Translations under genes and position numbers: made by a program
The notes under the pieces: model-generated
Told to the model about the DNA's origin: nothing
Seen by the model: only the letters and a program-made list of their open reading frames with translations
Database searches by the model: none
Assembly: GCF_000305775.1 (NCBI RefSeq)
Contig: NC_018866.1
Coordinates: 1,612,001 to 1,676,000 of the forward strand
DNA from: Dehalobacter sp. DCA
GTDB taxonomy: Bacteria; Bacillota; Desulfitobacteriia; Desulfitobacteriales; Syntrophobotulaceae
Length of the DNA: 64,000 bases
Direction: 5' to 3'
Part shown: in pieces, positions 33,853 through 43,171 of the stretch
Numbering within the stretch: the first letter of the stretch is position 1
Layout of the letters: each line of letters opens with the position of its first letter

Positions 33853-35122
33853 TGACGATCAGATTTTTAATATTTCTCCGGGCAGGCATGTCGACTTGGA
33901 CCATCATTGTCAAAACGGTGGATATTCCGCGTTAGCCAAAGCCCTGGCCCAGGGTCCTGAAACTTCCCTGAAAGAAATATTGGATGCCGGACTGCGCGGC
34001 AGGGGCGGAGCTGCTTTCCCTACTGCTGAAAAAATAAAAATGCTTCGAGCCAACACGGAAAAACTGCGTTATATCATTTGCAATGCCGACGAAGGTGAAC
34101 CAGGCACCTTTAAGGACCGGTTCATTATGACCCATATCCCTTTCCAACTGTTGGAAGGCATCACCATCGCGGCGTTTATGGCCGGAGCTTCCGAAGGTTA
34201 TATCTACGTGCGGCACGAGTATCCTGAAGCACAGAAAATCCTGCACGAAAGCATTGAAGAAGCCGAGCGCCGCGGGTTCCTTGGAGACAATATTCTTGGC
34301 AGCGGTTTCAGCTTGTCTTTAAAGCTATTTTCCGGTGCCGGAAGCTATCTTTGCGGTGAGGAAACCGCGTTAATTTCCTCCATCGAGGGCAAAAAAGGCC
34401 GTCCGCGTCTGAAACCCCCTTACCCGACCCAAGCCGGTCTCTGGCAAAAACCCACGTTGATCAACAATGTTGAAACGCTTGCAAATATCCCTAAAATCAT
34501 TGAAAAAAGTGCATCCTGGTACCGTTCTTTTGGTACACCGGACAGTCCCGGAACCAAGTTGATCTCGCTTTCCGGCGATGTCCAAAACCGTGGTTTATTT
34601 GAAGTACCATTCGGAATGACCTTCGCTCAAATTATCAACGAATATGGCGGCGGAGCAAAGACCGGAAAAGCCATAAAAGCGGTAAACATTGGCGGCGCTT
34701 CCGGCGTTCTGATACCGCCGGAAATGCTTTTTACCCCGCTGGAATATCTGGCCTGTGCCAAAACCGGGATTACGATCGGATCAGGGGCTATCTTTGTTTT
34801 GGACGACACCCGTTCGATCTTGTCAAACGTTCAAAACCGGCTGCGCTTCTTTCTGCATGAAAGTTGCGGTAAATGCACGCCCTGCCGGGAAGGTCTGCGT
34901 CAGGCCAATCTGATCCTTGACAGGCTGCTCGCCGGAGAAGCCGTGCGTCAGGATGTTAGCACGCTGGAGCGGTATACCCGGGCGATTCAGGAAGCTTCCT
35001 TCTGCGGTCTCGGCCAAGCAGCCGGCAACAGCCTTCGTTCCTCCCTGGCCTATTACCGGGATGAATATCTTGCTTCCTGCCGTGATAACAAACCATCATT
35101 CATTGAGGAGGAGACCGCCTGA
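33836..35122 (+). CDS. hydB: NuoF-like NADH-binding subunit of [FeFe]-hydrogenase
   Basis: 428 residues: only the FMN/NADH core (GRGGAAFPTAEK, NADEGEPGTFKDR) and the NuoF cluster (ESCGKCTPCREGLRQ). It lacks both the N-terminal thioredoxin-like [2Fe-2S] domain and the C-terminal two-cluster ferredoxin domain found in the formate dehydrogenase NuoF subunit at 12159-14105. Short HydB of this kind occurs in the Syntrophomonas Hyd1ABC, reported to run on NADH without ferredoxin; whether that holds here is inference. It ends TGATG, overlapping the hydA start. Confidence 0.93.
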   Translation: MNKMLDDDQIFNISPGRHVDLDHHCQNGGYSALAKALAQGPETSLKEILDAGLRGRGGAAFPTAEKIKMLRANTEKLRYIICNADEGEPGTFKDRFIMTHIPFQLLEGITIAAFMAGASEGYIYVRHEYPEAQKILHESIEEAERRGFLGDNILGSGFSLSLKLFSGAGSYLCGEETALISSIEGKKGRPRLKPPYPTQAGLWQKPTLINNVETLANIPKIIEKSASWYRSFGTPDSPGTKLISLSGDVQNRGLFEVPFGMTFAQIINEYGGGAKTGKAIKAVNIGGASGVLIPPEMLFTPLEYLACAKTGITIGSGAIFVLDDTRSILSNVQNRLRFFLHESCGKCTPCREGLRQANLILDRLLAGEAVRQDVSTLERYTRAIQEASFCGLGQAAGNSLRSSLAYYRDEYLASCRDNKPSFIEEETA

Positions 35123-36840
35123 TGCAAACCATCAATATTACGCTAAACGGTAAGGTAACGGCAGTTGCACCTGAAATCACTATTTTAGAGGCAGCCAGAC
35201 AACAGGGCATTGATCTTCCAACCCTTTGCCATCATCCTGATCAGCGCGTCAAGGCAAATTGCCGGATTTGTGTGGTCGAGATAGAAGGCGTAAAAAACCT
35301 TGTGCCTTCCTGTTCCACTAGGGTAACAGCCGGAATGAACATCACGACGAATTCTCCGAGAGTCAGAGAGACCGTCCGCACGATTCTGGAATTAATTTTT
35401 GCTGACCATCCGCAGGAATGTCTGACCTGTATCCGCAACGGCAACTGTGAGCTCAGACAAATCGCCGCCAAATTCGGAGTCAGGGATATCCAAGGAGAAA
35501 AAAGAAAACACAGTTTCTCTCAGGATTTCTCAACTCCCTCGCTGGTCAGAAATCCGGATAAATGCATCAAATGTGGCCGATGCGCGGAAGCCTGCCACTA
35601 TATTCAGAACGTTGGAATCCTCTATAGTCATAACCGCAGTACGGAAATCAGCATTTCACCGGAATACGGCAAACAGTTGGCTGATGTCGCCTGTGTGCTG
35701 TGCGGACAGTGTGCTTTGGTTTGTCCGGTAGGTGCAATTCATGAAAGAGATGATACAGACCGCGTCTGGGAAGCTCTCGCCGATCCCCAAAAACATGTCG
35801 TCGTTCAGGTCGCTCCGGCCGTCCGGGTATCCCTAGCCGAGGAATTTGGATTCCCATCAGGCGAAATCGCGACAGGAAAACTCGTTTCTGCTTTGCGCAG
35901 TCTGGGATTTGACCGGGTTTTTGATACAGACTTCTCAGCAGATCTGACCATCATGGAAGAAGGCCATGAATTACTGGACCGGATAGCAAACGGCGGTGTC
36001 CTGCCGATGATTACTTCCTGCAGTCCCGGCTGGATCAAATATATGGAACATTACTATCCGGAATTAATTCCGCATCTGTCGACCTGCAAATCTCCCCAGC
36101 AAATGTTTGGGGCCCTGGCCAAAACGTACTATGCTCAGACCAGCGGCCTTGAAGCCAAGGATATCATTGTCGTTTCCGTAATGCCCTGTACCGCTAAAAA
36201 ATTTGAAGCCGAGCGCCCGGAAATGAATGCAAGCGGCAGCCAGGATGTAGATATCGTCCTCACGACCCGCGAACTTGGCAGAATGCTGCAGCACGAGGGA
36301 ATTGATTTCCGGATGCTCCCTGAAGCTGAATTTGATTCGCCCCTCGGCATATCAACAGGTGCAGCCGCTATTTTCGGAGCAACCGGCGGGGTTATGGAAG
36401 CAGCCCTGCGTACCGTATATGAAGTTGTTACAGGTAGAACCCTGACTGACTTAAACTTTACAGCCGTGCGCGGAATGGTCGGCGTAAAAGAAGCTTCGGT
36501 TGATCTTGCCGGAACGGAAGTAAAAGCGGGGATTGCCCACGGACTTGCCAACGCCAAAAGAATCCTGGAAATGATCAAAGCCGGCCAGGCCGATTATACA
36601 TTCATCGAGGTCATGTGCTGTCCCGGAGGGTGTATCGGCGGCGGAGGCCAGCCTTACGGCACGACCAATGAGATCAGAGCCAGACGGATCGAAGCCCTGT
36701 ACCAGGTCGATGAAAATATGCCGCTACGCAAGTCACATGAAAATCCGGCAGTACAGGAACTATATCAGGACTTTCTGCTTGATCCCCTCGGAGAATTATC
36801 CCACAGGCTTTTGCACACCCAATATTGCAACCGCAGTTAA
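35122..36840 (+). CDS. hydA: [FeFe]-hydrogenase catalytic subunit
   Basis: 572 residues. N-terminus: [2Fe-2S] domain (CHHPDQRVKANCRIC), His-Cys cluster (HPQECLTCIRNGNC), two [4Fe-4S] clusters (CIKCGRCAEACHY, CVLCGQCALVCPVG). H-cluster motifs L1 TSCSPGWIKY, L2 MPCTAKKFEAERPE and L3 EVMCCPGGCIGGGGQP are all intact (L1 has Ser where many have Cys). There is no extra C-terminal [2Fe-2S] domain. Cytoplasmic, no signal peptide. It makes or uses H2 with electrons from the HydBC module. Confidence 0.96.
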   Translation: MQTINITLNGKVTAVAPEITILEAARQQGIDLPTLCHHPDQRVKANCRICVVEIEGVKNLVPSCSTRVTAGMNITTNSPRVRETVRTILELIFADHPQECLTCIRNGNCELRQIAAKFGVRDIQGEKRKHSFSQDFSTPSLVRNPDKCIKCGRCAEACHYIQNVGILYSHNRSTEISISPEYGKQLADVACVLCGQCALVCPVGAIHERDDTDRVWEALADPQKHVVVQVAPAVRVSLAEEFGFPSGEIATGKLVSALRSLGFDRVFDTDFSADLTIMEEGHELLDRIANGGVLPMITSCSPGWIKYMEHYYPELIPHLSTCKSPQQMFGALAKTYYAQTSGLEAKDIIVVSVMPCTAKKFEAERPEMNASGSQDVDIVLTTRELGRMLQHEGIDFRMLPEAEFDSPLGISTGAAAIFGATGGVMEAALRTVYEVVTGRTLTDLNFTAVRGMVGVKEASVDLAGTEVKAGIAHGLANAKRILEMIKAGQADYTFIEVMCCPGGCIGGGGQPYGTTNEIRARRIEALYQVDENMPLRKSHENPAVQELYQDFLLDPLGELSHRLLHTQYCNRS

Positions 36841-36873
36841 AAAAGCGATGTCGAAGCAAAAGCACCCCGTCCA

Positions 36874-36950
36874 TGAACACCCTTTTCTGGAATATACTTT
36901 CCCTTGAACACTCCTTCCAATGAACACTCTTTATCTGAATATACCTTCTC
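36874..36950. repeat. Imperfect 30-bp direct repeats after hydA
   Basis: TGAACACCCTTTTCTGGAAT (from 36874) and TGAACACTCTTTATCTGAAT (from 36921) are diverged copies 47 bp apart, with a further TGAACAC at 36905 and TGAATACACC at 36951. Pyrimidine-rich, no gene seen. Confidence 0.6.
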
Positions 36951-36984
36951 TGAATACACCCTCCCTTGAATTACCTATTCAAAT

Positions 36985-37038
36985 ATAATGCGAAGGAACC
37001 GTGGATGTTATTAAATACCCGCGGTTCCTTCGCATTAT
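36985..37038. terminator. Terminator between hydA and rpoN
   Basis: A perfect 17-bp stem, ATAATGCGAAGGAACCG (36985-37001) and its complement (37022-37038), with a 20-base loop. It separates converging transcripts; the T-run is weak on both sides. Confidence 0.75.
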
Positions 37039-37130
37039 ATTGATTAATCTTCCACCCAAATATAGTTCAAAATCATCAATGCCACTTGAATCTCGTGCCC
37101 CGTAAGTTTAGGCGATAATGCTTTGGACAA

Positions 37131-38516
37131 TTAATATCTTTTACGGTGTAAATTTGTAGGTATCCCCATACTCTGACGGTACTTGTTGACAGTTCTCCGG
37201 GAGATCCTCATCCCTTTGTTCACAAGCATCATCATAATATCCTGGTCGCTCAGTGGTTGGTTCGGGTCTTCTTTATTAATGATATCCTGGATCAAGTGTT
37301 TGACACTTTTGGAACTTATTTTGTCGCAGTCATAAGAACCCACACCGGAGTTAAAGAAATACTTCAAAGCAAACAGTCCGCGCGGCGTCTGAACGTATTT
37401 GTTGCAGGTGACCCGGCTTACCGTAGATTCATGGATGCCGACCAGGTCCGCAACCTGACTCATGGTCAAGGGCTTCAGATATTCAATGCCATTGTCAAAA
37501 AATTCTCTTTGAATATCAACAATACTTTGCACAACTTTGTAAATGTTCAGTCTTCTTTGTTCAATTCCGCGGATGAGTCCCAAAGCGGAATCAAACTTTT
37601 CTTCAAGATATTTTCTTACATCATCAGATAACGCATTCGAATTACGGAGAATATCCACATACGTCTGATTGATTCTCAAATAGTTAAAATCAAAGTCGTT
37701 TACAATAACCATATAATCGTTCTGGTCTCTCATAATCGTAACATCAGGCCAGATAAAAGGATTTCTTTCAGCGCCAAACTGCAGTCCGGGTTTGGGATCA
37801 AGCGTCCTGATAAGATCATAGACTTCTTGGACCTGCTTCGTAGACACGGAGAGGGTATTGGCTATTTTCATTATTTTTTTGTCGGCAAGCTCCTGGAAGT
37901 AGTTTTGAATAACCTGTTCCGCAAGCTCACTGTCCTTGCCGTTTGCTCTCATTTGCAGAAGCAGGCATTCCTGAAGATTTCGGGCACCTACGCCGGTAGG
38001 ATAGAAAGTATGAATGACCTTTAGGACCTCTTCCACTCTCTCAACGGCAACATTCAATTTTTGGCTGACATATTCCAGTTCTGTTGTAAAATAGCCGTTC
38101 CGATCAATACTTCCTATCAGAAAGTTTCCAATGATAATATCCGCAGGATTTTTGATCTCTAAATTCAACTGTAATTCAAGCTGCTCCTGTAAACTTGGCC
38201 GATCAGACAGATATTGTTCGTATCCGGTGTTATTTTCATTCTTCTCATTCCAGATATGACCCATATTGCTGTCGCTGCTGAAATGTTCAATCAGGTCGTC
38301 CATATTAACCCGGATTGCAGTCTTGCTGACAACCTCATTGTTTTCAGCAACGGGTTCATCTTCGTCCAGAAAAGGATTCTCTTCTATTTTTTTTGTGATA
38401 TACTCGCTTAGTTCCAGAGTCGACATCTGCAATACAGAAATTGCCTGACGCAGTTCAGTGGTCATGAACAATCTCTGTTGCTGTTCAAGAAATATATCTT
38501 GGCGTATCTGCCTCAT
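37131..38516 (-). CDS. rpoN: RNA polymerase sigma-54 factor
   Basis: 461 residues, full length. Region I is Gln-rich (LEQQQRLFMTTELRQAISVLQ), followed by an acidic region II, a core-binding part, the helix-turn-helix (TMSQVADLVGIHESTVSRV) and the RpoN box, here SRRTVNKYRQSMGIP. It recognises -24/-12 promoters and needs an enhancer-binding activator. I found no activator or convincing TGGCAC-N5-TTGC promoter in the window. Confidence 0.96.
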   Translation of the reverse strand: MRQIRQDIFLEQQQRLFMTTELRQAISVLQMSTLELSEYITKKIEENPFLDEDEPVAENNEVVSKTAIRVNMDDLIEHFSSDSNMGHIWNEKNENNTGYEQYLSDRPSLQEQLELQLNLEIKNPADIIIGNFLIGSIDRNGYFTTELEYVSQKLNVAVERVEEVLKVIHTFYPTGVGARNLQECLLLQMRANGKDSELAEQVIQNYFQELADKKIMKIANTLSVSTKQVQEVYDLIRTLDPKPGLQFGAERNPFIWPDVTIMRDQNDYMVIVNDFDFNYLRINQTYVDILRNSNALSDDVRKYLEEKFDSALGLIRGIEQRRLNIYKVVQSIVDIQREFFDNGIEYLKPLTMSQVADLVGIHESTVSRVTCNKYVQTPRGLFALKYFFNSGVGSYDCDKISSKSVKHLIQDIINKEDPNQPLSDQDIMMMLVNKGMRISRRTVNKYRQSMGIPTNLHRKRY

Positions 38517-38798
38517 ATTTTCCTTCCACCTTCTGAATCAAACTAAAATACTATACAGATTCCCGGACAGACGGCATTTTCATTTTCTTTTCACATTAAA
38601 AACCGGGATTTACTCGGGTATGATACATCAACTTGACCCTTACGGCAAGATTCATGCCAAACGATACCTACGTTCAAGTATACAACTTATTTAAAATACT
38701 TTCTATTATTGCTTTTTAATTTTTTTATGTAAATTATTCTTCATTTTCCAGCCAATTTCAACGCTTTGCAGATTCGTTCCAAGGATTATTTATTTCGA

Positions 38799-39467
38799 TT
38801 ATTTATTTCCTGTTACTTCTTCCACTAAAGTCTTGAAAAATGACTCCATAAATCTGACCCTTTTTCTGGCGATTGCTTTCGCTTCTTCCGTATACAGCCT
38901 ATCCGGTATTTTTCTTAATTTAAGCTCAAATTCCAGGTTGGTCGTATGTTTAGAAGCATCTTTAATCCTGCCGTTCTCACCGATATTTTCCTTCAGATAT
39001 TCTTCGACAGAAACTTCATGATATAGTCTTTCCCCGTGCTGGCCAGCAAGCATGAAAGAGCGGGCAATCCCAGTTGCTCCGATGATATCAAGTTTGTCGG
39101 CATCAAAGAGGATTTTGGCTTCGATGCTCTCCGGCTGATGTCCTGTTCTGAACCGGTGCGCTAAAATACAGTGTGTGATCTCCTGTCTCAAATCCGGATC
39201 ATAATTTAGGTCTTGAAGGATCTTCTCAGCCATTTCCGCACCCAATACGGCATGGTCGATCTCTCCGGAATTATCTTCATCCTCTTTGGCTCTGGCAATA
39301 TCATGAAGCAGGACAGCCGGGATCAATACTTCCGTATCGACATCATCCCGCTGCCCGGCCAGAATCAAACAAAGATGATAGACCCGCATAACATGATCCA
39401 GATCGTGGGCCGCATAAGACAGCTCTTTCTCTACAATATCCTGCAGAACCCGATACCGTTTTTCCAT
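38799..39467 (-). CDS. HD-domain phosphohydrolase
   Basis: 222 residues. Metal-binding histidines and aspartates in HDLDHVMRVYHL (about 20), LLHDIARAKE (about 54), a distal LAHRF (about 98) and FDADKLDIIGATGIAR (about 117). Such HD proteins hydrolyse nucleotides or phosphate esters; substrate unknown. The 280-bp gap upstream to rpoN holds no gene. Confidence 0.85.
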   Translation of the reverse strand: MEKRYRVLQDIVEKELSYAAHDLDHVMRVYHLCLILAGQRDDVDTEVLIPAVLLHDIARAKEDEDNSGEIDHAVLGAEMAEKILQDLNYDPDLRQEITHCILAHRFRTGHQPESIEAKILFDADKLDIIGATGIARSFMLAGQHGERLYHEVSVEEYLKENIGENGRIKDASKHTTNLEFELKLRKIPDRLYTEEAKAIARKRVRFMESFFKTLVEEVTGNK

Positions 39468-39603
39468 CGATATATTCTATGCCTCCCTGTCCTTGCAATA
39501 AACGCTTTTAAATGAAGGCGTAAAAGTCTTCATATCATTATAACATAGAGAAATGCCAGTCTTCAGAAGCGTTTCTTTTATAACCACTTAGAAAACAGTT
39601 TAT

Positions 39604-39632
39604 TTGACTTAATTACTTAAGTATTTTATAAT
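39604..39632 (+). promoter_or_regulatory. Promoter with ArsR-type operator before the second arsR
   Basis: TTGACT (39604-39609), 17-bp spacer, TATAAT (39627-39632). The spacer contains the palindrome TACTTAAGTA (39614-39623); TTAGTTAAGTAGTTAG follows downstream. It is well placed for autorepression. Confidence 0.75.
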
Positions 39633-39673
39633 TTAGTTAAGTAGTTAGTTAATTAAAAATACCCGGAGGATAT

Positions 39674-40042
39674 ATGGAGCAAATTGTGCAGGTATTCAAA
39701 GCGCTTTCTGACGAAACAAGACTGCAGATCCTGCTAATCCTGTCCAGAAGAAGCATCTGTGCTAAAGGAATTGCGAGACATCTTCAAATTTCCGAAGCAG
39801 CCGTGTCCCAACATATTAAAATTTTAAAGGAAGCCGGCCTTCTGATTGGCGAGAAAACAGGCTACTTCGTACAATACAATTTGCAGCAATCTGTTTTTGT
39901 AGATATGATCGGATTCATTGAGCAGATATCAGGCACCCACACCTCGGGTCACTATAAAGATGTTTTCAGCGTCCCATTCAATTGTCAATATGCTTGCAAG
40001 GCCCAGCGTGAAAAGTGCTGTGAGCGTTCAAGCAATGAATAA
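39674..40042 (+). CDS. ArsR-family regulator with Cys-rich C-terminus
   Basis: 122 residues. Winged helix: ALSDETRLQILLILSRRSI, then ISEAAVSQHIKILKEAGL and the wing GEKTGYFVQYNL. The tail contains FNCQYACKAQREKCCE, four cysteines suited to metal or redox sensing, which is outside the usual ArsR core. Start after CGGAGG. It lies 22 bp ahead of a NifX-like metal-cofactor protein, so the two may form a metal-responsive unit. Confidence 0.85.
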   Translation: MEQIVQVFKALSDETRLQILLILSRRSICAKGIARHLQISEAAVSQHIKILKEAGLLIGEKTGYFVQYNLQQSVFVDMIGFIEQISGTHTSGHYKDVFSVPFNCQYACKAQREKCCERSSNE

Positions 40043-40064
40043 ACCGCAGAAAAGGAGCTTAAAC

Positions 40065-40430
40065 ATGAAAATTTGTATCCCTGTAAAAGAAGACAAAGGA
40101 CTTGAGAGTATCCCCTATGATCATTTTGGCTCAGCCCCATTTTTTCTGATCTACGACCTGGATAAAGAAGAGATGAAAGTCATCGGCAACGGAGACTCTC
40201 ATCATGAGCACGGGATGTGCCAGCCTTTGAAGGCATTGGGTGGAGAACAGGTGGACGCGATATTGGTCGGCGGAATCGGTGCAGGCGCCCTAATGAAACT
40301 CAATGCGCAAGGGGTGCGTGCTTTACGGGTTGATAATACCACCGTTTCGGATAACATCCAGCTCTTCCTGGATAACCAGCTTCCGGAATTCTCTGCCATG
40401 AACAGCTGCAACCATCACGGATGCCACTAA
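40065..40430 (+). CDS. NifX/NafY-like (dinitrogenase iron-molybdenum cofactor family) protein
   Basis: 121 residues of the RNase H-like Nif cofactor-binding fold: MKICIPVKEDKGLESIPYDHFGSAPFFLIYD and LVGGIGAGALMKLNAQGVRAL. Two His/Cys-rich patches stand out: SHHEHGMCQP in the middle and CNHHGCH at the very end. No nif structural genes are near, so it likely carries or senses a metal or Fe-S species for another purpose. Start after AAAAGGAGC. A terminator follows. Confidence 0.85.
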   Translation: MKICIPVKEDKGLESIPYDHFGSAPFFLIYDLDKEEMKVIGNGDSHHEHGMCQPLKALGGEQVDAILVGGIGAGALMKLNAQGVRALRVDNTTVSDNIQLFLDNQLPEFSAMNSCNHHGCH

Positions 40431-40447
40431 CCTTGATAGATTTTTCT

Positions 40448-40487
40448 GCCCTAAGGGGAAAAAATAACCCCGAAGGGCTACTTTTTT
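40448..40487 (+). terminator. Terminator after the NifX-like gene
   Basis: GCCCTAAGGGG / CCCCGAAGGGC stem (AA against GA mismatch) around AAAAAATAA, then TACTTTTTT. Confidence 0.85.
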
Positions 40488-40507
40488 ATCTTGTCAGCCA
40501 TCAAATT

Positions 40508-43114
40508 CTATTTAAAGAAACATATCGCTTTTTGTTTCCCGACATCAGCAATAATCTCCAGGGCTTTATGCATTCCTTTATTGACATCATATACTTTAAT
40601 GATTTCTCCAAGGGAGGCGCTCAGTGGTAGCAGCTCAGGAAGCAAATTTTGAAAATGGTTTAATAGTTTTGTCTGAAGGACTCCTCCCCTGCCTTCCGGA
40701 AAAAGCGCCACATAAAAGATATCACTTTCAATGAGATCCTGAAAGAAATGGGTTCCGTAAGATATCTCCGGGGTGAACCCGCCCTCTTTAACTGCAATTT
40801 CACCAAGGACAGTGATATTATTAATTTCGGAAAAATAAACAGGCACGCCGAGCGAAGGCGTACTGGTACCCCATCGTCCAGGGCCGAGCAGCAGCACGGT
40901 CATGTTTTCTTTCTCAATCTGGCTGTTCAATTTGCCGATACATCTGGCTACCCTGTATTTTTCGAGGTCACTTAGCCTGCTGTAGGTTTCAGGCTCGACA
41001 TAAATGATTCGCTGAATACCATAATGGATATTCCCACCCATGAAAGTATTATGGCTTTGAAAGAATGTTTTTTGGAAATCAATATGTTTCGGGAACACCA
41101 CCTTACTTTTGAGACCTTTTGCGGGCAACGGCCTGCACTGCAGGAGATTGATCTGATAATGATCCAAATCTTTAAAATTAACGGTAAATTCAATGTCCAC
41201 CGGATATGCGTAGAATTTTTCCAGGCATTTAAGCATTTTTTGAATGACCCCGACAAAAGTGGAATCGGACAGAAATTGATCAAAATTAATAATCCAGGCC
41301 TGCCGGTCTTGTTGGCCTATTTCTTTCATCATTTTTTCTGCAGTATAGTCTCTCTGCGCGAAATAATGCAGTTTGGGATCGTCAATTTCGTTTAAAAGAT
41401 CGCTAAACGCGATACCAATCATGCTGTTTTTGGTTACCATCAGCGCATCAATGTTTCTTTGGGCATATTGCCTGTAATCATCAAAATCCGTTAAAGGTGA
41501 TGACAAAGGTTCATCAATCGCAATAATTCTGGCATAGTCACCTGCCGTACGGTTTACAGCCCGAGTGCCTAGACCTACAACTACCCGCAGCATGCCCGCT
41601 TTCGGAGACATTTTCTCATCCCAGACATAGATATTGTTTGAGTAGCCGACCCCAGCAAGATCCGGGAAAAAATATTCCTTACGATAAGAACCCGATACGC
41701 GTTGAACAAGCAAAGCCATTTGCTCATCCTGGTCGGCTATTCCTCGTTTCAAACGGTACATCAGCGCGTCGTCGCTCATCGTGCTGGCAAAGACTTGTTT
41801 CACAGCGTTTTCAAATTCAAGATAGCGATGTTCGAGCGTACCTTGGTTCGTACAAAAAACACTTTCATATTTTCCAGCAAAAGAATTACCAAATCCATCT
41901 TCCAAAAGGCTGCTGGAGCGGACAATGATCGGTGATTGTCCAAAGTACTCCAGGACCCGCAAAAAATGGTTTTTGACATTCTCCGGAAAAACACCGCTGA
42001 GTATTTTGCTTTTAATGACTCTGGCCAGAGAAAAATATTTTTCAGGTTTTCTCTGCTCCATTCTAAGTTTCCAGAGACCATTTTTAACAAGATAAGTGTA
42101 AAAGACATCAGAACCAATGTAGAACGAATCATGGGGTTCCAGAATTTTTTTATAATCAAAATTTTCATCTTCAAGCAAAATTTTTCTGGCCAGAAGCATT
42201 CCGACCGCTTTACCGCCGATAAATCCCGATCCAATTAAACTTGACTTGATCTGAAGCAAATCTTCCAGAGTAAAGACCTTCGTCAGCAACTCAAGGAATC
42301 TTTCATCGCGACTTAAAACCATCCGGCAGAGCTTTTCTACCAGGTTTTTTCCCTCAGCAGACGGCATACGACTGAATTTTACCTTTTCATAGGTGTCTGA
42401 CGCTTTCAAAAACATCCGGTCCCAATAATCCAAATGCCTTCGCGGAGCATCAAACACATTCAGGGACATATCTGCAAACAGCTTTGAAGCATCGCTGCTG
42501 CTTGTTAACGGAATAAAATCCTGCGCCTGTTTGATATGCGGCAGAAACATCGTCGGTGAATACCTGTCGATCACTTTGACCGGATGGATATAGGTCTGTC
42601 CCCTGACATTATAGATATTCATCAATACCTGGGTCGTTTCCCGAATTGCGGAAATCGTTTCATACGAATTCATATTTTTATAAATTGCAAAGAAAGCCAC
42701 CGTTTTCAGTTCATATAAATACGGACAGGTGATCTGAAAAAAGTTGCCGATCATAAGATCCGTTGCCCAGGTGTACAAAAGATCGGACAGACAATCAAAA
42801 ACGTAAAAAGCCTCTTCTCCCTCAGCTGCAATAATCTGGTGAACCTGCGTGGAAAAAGCTTCAAAACCGTGTTCGGCGTCAATATGATACACTTTAACAT
42901 TTTCATTGTCGTCAATAATTGGAGAATGACGCGCAAACCGCATATAAATCACTTTTCTGCCCTCGTCCAGACTCGTTCTGACAAAAGGCAGCACAAAGGA
43001 TTCATAATCTGCGATATTGTCAACCTGCAGAACAACATTATCGCCAATCCTGAGATGGTCGATGATCTCATCGAGCCCCGGCAGGCCGGATCTTATTTTC
43101 TTACGCTGATCCAT
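40508..43114 (-). CDS. PEP-synthase-like protein with degenerate RecA/KaiC N-domain
   Basis: 868 residues. The first 215 resemble a KaiC/RecA ATPase (GLPGLDEIIDHLRIGDNVVL) but the P-loop Gly-Lys-Thr is missing (QVDNIADY in its place). Residues about 290-680 are the nucleotide-binding domain of pyruvate phosphate dikinase/PEP synthase (GFIGGKAVGMLLARK, VRSSSLLEDGFGNSFAGKY). The rest (GPGRWGTSTPSLGVPV) ends without the swivelling phospho-His domain or the PEP-binding barrel. So it may bind ATP or a phosphorylated ligand but cannot run the full synthase cycle. Start follows AAGGAATG. Function unknown. Confidence 0.8.
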   Translation of the reverse strand: MDQRKKIRSGLPGLDEIIDHLRIGDNVVLQVDNIADYESFVLPFVRTSLDEGRKVIYMRFARHSPIIDDNENVKVYHIDAEHGFEAFSTQVHQIIAAEGEEAFYVFDCLSDLLYTWATDLMIGNFFQITCPYLYELKTVAFFAIYKNMNSYETISAIRETTQVLMNIYNVRGQTYIHPVKVIDRYSPTMFLPHIKQAQDFIPLTSSSDASKLFADMSLNVFDAPRRHLDYWDRMFLKASDTYEKVKFSRMPSAEGKNLVEKLCRMVLSRDERFLELLTKVFTLEDLLQIKSSLIGSGFIGGKAVGMLLARKILLEDENFDYKKILEPHDSFYIGSDVFYTYLVKNGLWKLRMEQRKPEKYFSLARVIKSKILSGVFPENVKNHFLRVLEYFGQSPIIVRSSSLLEDGFGNSFAGKYESVFCTNQGTLEHRYLEFENAVKQVFASTMSDDALMYRLKRGIADQDEQMALLVQRVSGSYRKEYFFPDLAGVGYSNNIYVWDEKMSPKAGMLRVVVGLGTRAVNRTAGDYARIIAIDEPLSSPLTDFDDYRQYAQRNIDALMVTKNSMIGIAFSDLLNEIDDPKLHYFAQRDYTAEKMMKEIGQQDRQAWIINFDQFLSDSTFVGVIQKMLKCLEKFYAYPVDIEFTVNFKDLDHYQINLLQCRPLPAKGLKSKVVFPKHIDFQKTFFQSHNTFMGGNIHYGIQRIIYVEPETYSRLSDLEKYRVARCIGKLNSQIEKENMTVLLLGPGRWGTSTPSLGVPVYFSEINNITVLGEIAVKEGGFTPEISYGTHFFQDLIESDIFYVALFPEGRGGVLQTKLLNHFQNLLPELLPLSASLGEIIKVYDVNKGMHKALEIIADVGKQKAICFFK

Positions 43115-43171
43115 TACACATCATTCCTTACACCAATTTAGCTATCATTTTATTCTTAAAAAATTAATAGT

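Noticed and set aside
37131-38516. Sigma-54 target promoters in the window to match rpoN
   Set aside because: I looked for TGGCAC-N5-TTGC upstream of the main genes and found no convincing copy.
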